Source of the DNA: an uncultured Rhodoblastus sp.
Lineage (GTDB): Bacteria; Pseudomonadota; Alphaproteobacteria; Rhizobiales; Beijerinckiaceae
DNA length: 45,300 bases
NCBI RefSeq assembly: GCF_903903185.1
Contig: NZ_CAIUXT010000028.1
Location: forward strand, 1-45,300
Direction: 5' to 3'
Of the stretch, positions 39,082-45,300 are shown piece after piece. The translations under genes and the position numbers were made by a program. The notes under the pieces were generated by a model, which was not told the DNA's origin, did not search any database, and saw nothing but the letters and a program-made list of their open reading frames with translations. The stretch's first letter is position 1; the number at the start of each line of letters is the position of its first letter.

Positions 39082-39175
39082 GTGGTTTGATCCGCGCCTA
39101 TCCGGCAAAGATAAACACCACCCGCTGATATAAAGGCGGCGAGAGTGCTCGCGTGGCGGCGGCAGCATTGCGCCA
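39082..39175. repeat. Imperfect direct repeat, left copy
   Basis: About 94 bases that match 41920-42007 in the same direction. Shared blocks are GTGGTTTGATCC, CCGGCAAAGA, a TATATA/ATATAA patch and GGCGGCAGCA-TGCGCCA. The two copies lie on either side of gapR and recD2. Both can be read as WFDP-L-GKD, so they may derive from a small gene. Confidence 0.6.
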
Positions 39176-39241
39176 GGACCCGAAACTTGGTTTGGACGCC
39201 GATCAGCGCGAGCGCCCTCGCGCTGATTGACAGCCTAAATT

Positions 39242-39511
39242 CTATGCGGCCTTCGATCGTTCGGTCTCAGGAGACGCCATAGCGCTGAGATATAGATCGA
39301 GCAGCGACTCATGCTCATCTCTTTCGTCCTTGTCCTGCTTACGCAGGCGGATGATTTCCTTGATAACTTTAAGGTCGAAGCCTTCGCCCTTGGCTTCCTG
39401 GAAAACTTCCTTCTTGCCCTCGTTCAGTGCCTTGATTTCTTCCTCTATGTGCTCGATGCGCTTGACGATTGAGCGAATCCGGTCACCTGCAATACCCACG
39501 ACGTCTGTCAT
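39242..39511 (-). CDS. GapR (DUF2312) nucleoid-associated protein
   Basis: An 89-residue GapR. The start is ATG 39511, with GGGAGG upstream; the frame opens much further upstream but GapR proteins begin here. The body (DRIRSIVKRIEHIEEEIKALNEGKKEVFQEAKGEGFDLKVIKEIIRLRKQDKDERDEHESLLDLYLSAM) is the typical two-part coiled coil. GapR forms a clamp around overtwisted DNA ahead of replication and transcription forks and stimulates topoisomerases in Caulobacter. Chromosomes, plasmids and phages of Alphaproteobacteria carry copies. It is divergent from recD2, with 191 bases between them for both promoters. Confidence 0.93.
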   Translation of the reverse strand: MTDVVGIAGDRIRSIVKRIEHIEEEIKALNEGKKEVFQEAKGEGFDLKVIKEIIRLRKQDKDERDEHESLLDLYLSAMASPETERSKAA

Positions 39512-39702
39512 ACATGACCTCCCTTGGTTGGCGCAATCAGAGGCTAGGGCCGAAAAGGTCACCAAGATGTTAACCCGATCACCCAAGCTGTGGAGAACCC
39601 CGAATCCTGCGTGCTTCGGTCTCGTTGAAGTCCTGGGAATGGTTGCTCTTCGGAAGCTCGTGGTACACTGATCGCTGGTCATCCCGATTTCGGTCAATTC
39701 CC

Positions 39703-41928
39703 GTGAAGCCATCCTCCGACGCAACGCCGCCGAGAGACACGCTCGTCGGCTCGGTCGAGCGGGTGACGTTCCACAACGAGGACAGCGGCTTCGTCGTCCT
39801 GAAGGCGAAAGCTCGGGGCCAGCGCGACCTCGTGCCGGTCGTCGGCCACGTGGCGTCGATCTCGGCCGGCGAGTTTATCCACGCGGTGGGTGTCTGGATC
39901 ACGGACCGAACCCACGGTCTTCAATTCAAGGCGGATTTCCTCAAGACCACGCCGCCGACAACGCCCGAAGGCATCGAGAAATATCTGGGTTCCGGGATGG
40001 TGCGCGGCATCGGCCCGAAGCTCGCGGAGCGGATCGTCTCCGTCTTCGGCGCGGCCACGTTTGAAATCATTGAAGCCAACCCGGAGAAGCTCAGGGATGT
40101 ATCCGGTATCGGCGAATTCCGTGCGGCGAAAATCGCCGCCGGCTGGGCCGAGCAGAAGGCCATCCGCGACGTCATGCTCTTCCTGCACTCCAATGGAGTT
40201 GGCACGTCGCGCGCGGTCCGCATCTTCAAAACCTATGGATATGACGCGATCCAGGTGATGACCGAGGACCCCTACCGGCTCGCGCGCGACATCCGCGGCA
40301 TCGGGTTTCGGACGGCGGACGCCATCGCCATGAAACTCGGCATGACGCGCGAGGCGCCGCAGAGGGTGCGGGCCGGCATCTCCTTCGCGTTGCAGGAAGC
40401 CACCGACGAGGGCCATTGCGCTCTGCCTGTGGAGGAGCTCATCAAGCTCGCAACGACCCTGCTCGAAGTCGACGCCGGCATCGTCGGCGTGGCCCTGACC
40501 CATGAGATTGCTGGCGGCGAGGTCATGGCGGATACAATCGAAGGGCGACCCTGCGTCTTCCTGCGGGGGCTGTATCTCAGCGAGCGCGGGATCGCCGAAC
40601 GTCTGCTCGCGTTGGGGCGGAGCGAGCCGCCATGGCCGGCGATCGACGCCGACAAGGCAATTCCTTGGGTCGAAAAAAAGACTGCCAAGACGCTGGCGCC
40701 GTCGCAGCGCGCCGTGATCGCGACGGTCCTGCGGTCAAAGGTTGCGGTCGTCACCGGCGGTCCCGGCGTCGGCAAAACGACCCTGCTCGACGCCATCCTG
40801 CGCATCGTCGCGGCCAAGGGCACGAAAATCCTGCTCGCGGCGCCCACCGGCCGCGCCGCCAAGCGCATGGCCGAGCAGACCGGCATCGAGGCGAAGACCA
40901 TCCACCGGCTGCTTGAGACCGACCCGAAAAACGGCGGCTTCAAACGCAACACCGAATACCGGCTTGAATGCGATCTCCTCGTCATCGACGAGACCAGCAT
41001 GCTCGACACCTCCCTGATGTTCGCGCTGGTGAAGGCCATTCCCTCCAAGGCGGCGTTGCTTTTGGTCGGCGACGTCGACCAGCTTCCATCCGTCGGTCCC
41101 GGCCAGGTTCTCGCCGACATCATCAATTCCGGCGCCATCCCGGTCGCACGGCTGACCGAAGTTTTCCGGCAAGCCGCTGAAAGTCGGATCGTCGTCAACG
41201 CGCATCGCATCAATCAGGGCGAAATGCCGGAGTGGACCAGGGCGGGCGAGGATTCCGACTTTTTTTTCGTCGAGGCCGACGATCCCGAGGATGGCGCGGC
41301 CAAGGTGGTCCAGATCGTACGCGACAGAATTCCCCGGCGCTTCGGCCTCGATCCGGTCCGCGACATTCAGGTGCTGTGCCCGATGCAGCGTGGAGCCCTC
41401 GGCGCGCGTGCGCTCAACGTCGATCTCCAGAACGCGCTCAATCCGAACATGGCCCTGAAAATCGAGCGTTTCGGCTCGGCCTTCGCTCCCGGCGACAAGG
41501 TCATGCAGACCGAAAACGACTACGACCGCGAGGTGTTCAACGGCGATCTCGGCAGGGTCAAGCGCATCGACCAAACTGACGGAGTTCTGATCGTCGATTT
41601 CGAAGGGCGCGAGGTCGAATATCCGTTCGGCGAACTCGACGCGCTCGTCCCAGCCTACGCGACGACGATCCACAAGTCGCAGGGCTCGGAATATCCCGCA
41701 GTGGTGATCACCTTGGCCAAGCAGCATTACACCATGCTGGCGAGGAATCTCGTTTATACGGCTGTCACCCGAGGCAAGCGCTTGGTCGTCATCGTCGGGC
41801 AGCGCAAGGCGCTGGCGATCGCCGTCCGTAGCCATGGGGCGAAGCGGCGGTGGACGAAGCTTCGGGAGTGGCTGGTGGGCGAGCGAGGTTTGCCGGAATC
41901 GAATGAAAGCAGTCTGCGCGTGGTTTGA
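39703..41928 (+). CDS. RecD2-type DNA helicase
   Basis: About 741 residues from GTG 39703, where the family's usual start (PPRDTLVGSVERVTFHNEDSGFVVLK) follows; the frame is open upstream. The N-terminal OB-like part is followed by helix-hairpin-helix segments (GIGPKLAERIVSVFG, VSGIGEFRAAKIAAG, GIGFRTADAIA) and the SF1 helicase core: Walker A GGPGVGKTTLLD, LLVIDETSMLDTSLM, GDVDQLPSVGPGQVLAD and the late motif YATTIHKSQGSEYPAVVI. RecD2 unwinds DNA 5' to 3' in repair, outside RecBCD. The C-terminal 30 residues are variable and the stop lies in the right-hand repeat copy. Confidence 0.93.
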   Translation: MKPSSDATPPRDTLVGSVERVTFHNEDSGFVVLKAKARGQRDLVPVVGHVASISAGEFIHAVGVWITDRTHGLQFKADFLKTTPPTTPEGIEKYLGSGMVRGIGPKLAERIVSVFGAATFEIIEANPEKLRDVSGIGEFRAAKIAAGWAEQKAIRDVMLFLHSNGVGTSRAVRIFKTYGYDAIQVMTEDPYRLARDIRGIGFRTADAIAMKLGMTREAPQRVRAGISFALQEATDEGHCALPVEELIKLATTLLEVDAGIVGVALTHEIAGGEVMADTIEGRPCVFLRGLYLSERGIAERLLALGRSEPPWPAIDADKAIPWVEKKTAKTLAPSQRAVIATVLRSKVAVVTGGPGVGKTTLLDAILRIVAAKGTKILLAAPTGRAAKRMAEQTGIEAKTIHRLLETDPKNGGFKRNTEYRLECDLLVIDETSMLDTSLMFALVKAIPSKAALLLVGDVDQLPSVGPGQVLADIINSGAIPVARLTEVFRQAAESRIVVNAHRINQGEMPEWTRAGEDSDFFFVEADDPEDGAAKVVQIVRDRIPRRFGLDPVRDIQVLCPMQRGALGARALNVDLQNALNPNMALKIERFGSAFAPGDKVMQTENDYDREVFNGDLGRVKRIDQTDGVLIVDFEGREVEYPFGELDALVPAYATTIHKSQGSEYPAVVITLAKQHYTMLARNLVYTAVTRGKRLVVIVGQRKALAIAVRSHGAKRRWTKLREWLVGERGLPESNESSLRVV

Positions 41929-42007
41929 TCCATCGCTACCCGGCAAAGACGAAGACCCACTATATATAGACGCGACGAGACACCTCATTGGCGGCAGCAA
42001 TGCGCCA
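41920..42007. repeat. Imperfect direct repeat, right copy
   Basis: The counterpart of 39082-39175, starting within the last codons of recD2. A 58-codon frame crosses it (ATG 41904 to TGA 42079; WFDPSLPGKDEDPLYID) with no recognised family. The stretch between here and 42200 holds no other supported gene. Confidence 0.6.
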
Positions 42008-42153
42008 TCAACGGACCTTGCCGTCCCCACCGAAGCCACACCAACATTGACACAAAGCAGCCGTTCGCCAAGTGCTTGAATCGCCGGCATGACCCTTTAC
42101 ACCCGCACTTGGTGTCGCCTGCGGCGTGATGAAGCCGATCAAAATGATCGAGT

Positions 42154-42190
42154 CTTGGGCCAGTTTCTTGGGCCAGTTTCTTGGGCCAGG
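42154..42190. repeat. 13-bp tandem repeat, nearly three units
   Basis: CTTGGGCCAGTTT occurs at 42154 and 42167 exactly, and a third unit starts at 42180 as CTTGGGCCAGG. It lies just past the end of the broken amidohydrolase. Slippage probably made it. Confidence 0.7.
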
Positions 42191-42203
42191 TGATTTTCAG
42201 GTT

Positions 42204-42660
42204 TCAGCGCTGGCGCACCTTCCCTGCCAGCAATTCGGCCGCCTCATGCGACGCCTGTCTGATCCTGCCCAACCCGTGTGCTTCGCCCGCCGTGGCCTTG
42301 GCCAAATGCGGAAAAAGCGCCAACGCGTTGCCCCTGTTGATTTTCTCTTTCCTCATCGCGTCGAAAATGGCGGACTCATCGAGCGCCCGGGTCTCCATGC
42401 CGGTGACCACAGCCGGCGCGAAGGGGAAATCGCTGCCAAACAATATGTGATCGGCGTCGACCAGTTCGCGCAGCGCCGCCAGCGCGTAAGGCGAAGGCGA
42501 CAACGCCGTATCGAAATAAAAGCGGCGGATCGTCTGCATCACGCCCTGAGGCGCCTTGAGCGCCAGTTCCGGCATGACGTTCCCAGGCAGAACGACCCTT
42601 TTTTTCAATATCCGCGCAACGTCGTCGCCACCAGCGAGGGCGACGTCGAAATGCCCTTCG
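42204..42660 (-). pseudogene. 3' fragment of an amidohydrolase-2 family gene
   Basis: The minus-strand frame ends with RRFYFDTALSPSPYALAALRELVDADHILFGSDFPFAPAVVTGMETRALDE, the C-terminal part of amidohydrolase-2 (6-methylsalicylate decarboxylase-like) TIM-barrel enzymes. GSDFP carries a metal- or substrate-binding Asp. The N-terminal half, with the HxH metal motif, is absent. The frame fades upstream of about 42660, exactly where the opposing acetoacetate decarboxylase-like gene begins. No good start codon exists; TTG 42608 begins only the recognisable part. This is a severed gene at a recombination point. Confidence 0.6.
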
Positions 42661-42682
42661 GTAATATGACAATTCCAACGTC

Positions 42683-43339
42683 ATGGCGTGCTTCCGGGTG
42701 GATCCGCAAAAAGCCGGGTCCGTCATTCAGGGTGGCCTGGAGCCCGTTCGGTTTGGCAGGAAGGCTTTAGCGGTTGTTTCGCTTTACGAATACAGGAAAA
42801 CCTCGATCGCGGCTTATCGGGAGGTCGGCGTCGCTATTGCATGCGCTCCAAAAGGCGTCACTCTGCCTGCGTGGGCTCTCTTCTCCTTGTTCGGAAGCCT
42901 GGACAAAGGCGTCGTCGGTTTCAACGTCATTGACCTCCCGGTCACCACGGCGGCAGCTTGCGCGGCCCGACGGGAAATCTGGAGTTATCCCAGATTCGTG
43001 ACGCCAATCGGGTTCGACCTGCGCAATGGCGCCTTCGCCGGCGACGTCGCCTATCCCGATGAAACAAGGAAAATCCTGACTTTTTCATGTCAGGCCGGTC
43101 CTGGCGTCCGAGCCCCCTTGCTGTATTTGATTTTCTACTCCGCGCACAAGGGAATGATGCTGCGCACGCTGGTCAATACGCGCGGCAAGGGCCAGTTCTG
43201 CCTGCCCGGCTTGATGCGCCTGGAGGTTTCGGACAGCCAACATCCGATGGCGCAACGCTTGATCGCCCTCGGCCTCGAAGACGCCAAACCCGCCTCAGAA
43301 CTCCAGTTGCGGGCGAACTCGGGCCTCGTCTTGCCATGA
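42683..43339 (+). CDS. Acetoacetate decarboxylase-like protein, probably N-terminally truncated
   Basis: A 218-residue protein resembling the acetoacetate decarboxylase (ADC) superfamily. ALAVVSLYEYRKTSIAAYREVGVAIAC and YPRFVTPIGFDLRNGAFAGDV fit the beta-cone fold, and LINTRG-like text near 165 (LVNTRGKGQFCLPG) follows. The catalytic lysine of true ADC is not evident, so this could be one of the non-decarboxylating ADC-like enzymes. It begins abruptly at ATG 42683 with no ribosome-binding site, and family members usually have some 30-60 more residues upstream. The opposite strand there is a broken amidohydrolase, so a rearrangement may have removed the real start. Confidence 0.55.
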   Translation: MACFRVDPQKAGSVIQGGLEPVRFGRKALAVVSLYEYRKTSIAAYREVGVAIACAPKGVTLPAWALFSLFGSLDKGVVGFNVIDLPVTTAAACAARREIWSYPRFVTPIGFDLRNGAFAGDVAYPDETRKILTFSCQAGPGVRAPLLYLIFYSAHKGMMLRTLVNTRGKGQFCLPGLMRLEVSDSQHPMAQRLIALGLEDAKPASELQLRANSGLVLP

Positions 43340-43562
43340 CGCGGTCCCGTCGTGGCGCCCTCATTACTTGGACCGATCATGTTCCCGCTCGCAAAGAAGC
43401 CGATTGGCGAAGCCGCGTGACAGGAGCGGCGCCGGGACCGAGGGCGGCGCGACACCGCCCCAAATTCAATCCTAAATGAGTACTTTCCGATCCTCGCGAC
43501 CATTTCGCCGACGGTTACGGTACAAAACCCAACCAGGCGTCAATAACCGAGGATTTCGAGTC

Positions 43563-43958
43563 ATGGCAAACCCGACCGTAGAGCAGATCGCCAAAAATGG
43601 CGCCGATACCCTGTCCAGGAGCGCCGAGGCTGCGAAAAAGATCGCGAAGGACAGTTCCCACACTCTGGCCGAAAGCGGAAAAGGCTCTGCTGCGGCCATC
43701 AAGGATTTGACCGATGCGTATCAGGAATTTGCGTCAAACAATGTCAAGAACCTGACCGCCGCCCTGGAGGCGCTCTCCGCCGTGAAAAGCCCCCAAGAGT
43801 TCTTGGCATTGCAGCAAAAGCTGATCAAGGACGGCGTAGACACCGCGGTCAGCGATAGCCGCCGTATCGCCGAATTGACGACCGCCGTATTCACCGCCGC
43901 TTTCGATCCCTTGAAAAAGCAGATCGAAGCGGCGCAGCACAGCGTCAAGAAATCTTGA
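43563..43958 (+). CDS. Phasin-family protein
   Basis: A 131-residue, mostly helical protein starting at ATG 43563, weakly preceded by GAGG. The pattern ANPTVEQIAKNGADTLSRSAEAAKKIAKD, DLTDAYQEFASNNVKNLTAALEALSAVKSPQEFLALQQKLIKDGVDTAVSDSRRIAELTTAVFTAAFDPLKKQIE is that of the phasin_2 family. Phasins coat polyhydroxyalkanoate granules, and some act as stress or chaperone-like proteins. Its stop is 81 bases before groES, with a hairpin between, so the three genes may share control. No PHA synthase gene is in the window. Confidence 0.85.
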   Translation: MANPTVEQIAKNGADTLSRSAEAAKKIAKDSSHTLAESGKGSAAAIKDLTDAYQEFASNNVKNLTAALEALSAVKSPQEFLALQQKLIKDGVDTAVSDSRRIAELTTAVFTAAFDPLKKQIEAAQHSVKKS

Positions 43959-43986
43959 CTGCTTAACAGCGGACACTTTGGCCACC

Positions 43987-44013
43987 GGCGCGCCTTCCTG
44001 CTGAAAGCGCGCC
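43987..44013. other. Hairpin between phasin gene and groES
   Basis: GGCGCGC (43987-43993) and GCGCGCC (44007-44013) form a 7-bp GC stem with a 13-base loop and no T-run. It could be an mRNA processing or stability element between the two genes. No CIRCE (HrcA) operator is seen in this gap. Confidence 0.35.
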
Positions 44014-44039
44014 CCCGGGGCCCTATCGAGGAAAACAAC

Positions 44040-44327
44040 ATGTCGTTCCGTCCCCTTCATGACCGGGTTGTGCTCAGGCGCCTCGATGGCGAAGAAAAGT
44101 CCAAGGGGGGCATCATCATCCCCGACACCGCCAAGGAAAAGCCGCAGGAAGGCGAAGTCGTCGCCGTCGGCCCTGGCGCCCGCGACGAGGCCGGCAATCT
44201 CGTTCCGCTCGGCGTGAATGCAGGCGATCGCGTCCTGTTCGGCAAATGGTCGGGGACCGAGGTCAAGATCGACGGTCAGGAACTGCTGATCATGAAGGAA
44301 AGCGACATTCTCGGCGTGGTTGGCTGA
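44040..44327 (+). CDS. GroES co-chaperonin
   Basis: A 95-residue Gro[96 protein letters not shown] follows the family from end to end, with the mobile loop ([14 protein letters not shown]) that binds GroEL intact. GroES forms the seven-subunit lid of the folding chamber in the cytoplasm. It lies 47 bases before groEL in the usual operon. Many Hyphomicrobiales have several groESL copies, and this may be an accessory one. Confidence 0.97.
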   Translation: MSFRPLHDRVVLRRLDGEEKSKGGIIIPDTAKEKPQEGEVVAVGPGARDEAGNLVPLGVNAGDRVLFGKWSGTEVKIDGQELLIMKESDILGVVG

Positions 44328-44368
44328 CCCGGCCGGCTTTTCCTGCACCTGTTTTCTTTCGGAGTTGA

Positions 44369-45300
<932 letters not shown>

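Noticed and set aside
40735..42090. 451-codon minus-strand frame opposite recD2
   Set aside because: It overlaps the helicase core completely and shows no protein family marks.
43959..44039. Possible CIRCE operator before groES
   Set aside because: The TTAGCACTC-N9-GAGTGCTAA pattern is absent; only a GC hairpin is present.

Overview
The window reads as accessory DNA from a GC-rich alphaproteobacterium, most likely of the order Hyphomicrobiales (Rhizobiales; a methylotroph or Beijerinckiaceae/Methylocystaceae-like host is plausible). This rests on protein style (GapR/DUF2312, GcrA-type HTH, phasin next to groESL, alphaproteobacterial RecD2) and not on any rRNA or other species marker. Whether it is plasmid or chromosome cannot be decided from the window.

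Layout. (1) 1-1.7 kb: decayed mobile DNA with an orphan BrnA-like antitoxin, an IS630-type transposase remnant and a small unknown gene. (2) 1.7-4.05 kb, plus strand: a flavin amine oxidase-like gene and a sterol desaturase-family gene. (3) 4.08-8.7 kb, minus strand: a tightly overlapping arsenosugar-type operon (radical SAM protein, disulfide oxidoreductase, TVP38 membrane protein, two glycosyltransferases) facing the severed C-terminus of what looks like the methyltransferase of the same pathway. (4) 9.4-17.7 kb, minus strand: an arsenic-resistance island arsR-acr3-arsC-arsH, then a pstS-like pseudogene, a second and unrelated arsC, arsD, an arsA stub, an intact pstS, an arsD stub and arsA. 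Three copies of an inverted-repeat operator mark ArsR control, and the arsD/arsA junction is present twice around pstS. (5) 17.8-19.5 kb: an IS1182-family element. (6) 19.7-21.4 kb: a GcrA-like regulator with paired palindromes, and a brnT-brnA pair whose toxin carries an amber codon, followed by a truncated higA.

(7) 21.5-39.06 kb, plus strand: a Dot/Icm-like (MPF-I, type IVB) secretion or conjugation cluster: dotI, dotH, dotG, dotF, dotE, dotP, dotN, dotO; dotD, dotC, dotB; icmT, unknown, lytic transglycosylase, dotM, unknown, dotL and a DUF2726 nuclease-like gene. The first block follows the Legionella icmL-K-E-G-C-D-J-B order and the last resembles icmT-S-R-Q-P-O. No relaxase, dotA/traY, dotU/icmF or icmQ/R/W is seen in the window. 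Each gap longer than about 60 bases in the cluster carries TTCGCGCC, and two follow intrinsic terminators, so the cluster is probably several transcription units.

(8) 39.08-42.0 kb: gapR and recD2, divergent, bracketed by a ~90-bp imperfect direct repeat. (9) 42.2-43.3 kb: a broken amidohydrolase abutting an acetoacetate decarboxylase-like gene. (10) 43.5-45.3 kb: phasin, groES and the 5' two-thirds or less of groEL, which runs off the window.

The strongest candidates for something not yet described are the compact alphaproteobacterial type IVB cluster with its two unknown genes and coupled DUF2726 gene, its shared upstream motif, and the ArsR-controlled arsenic island that has twice acquired phosphate-binding proteins.
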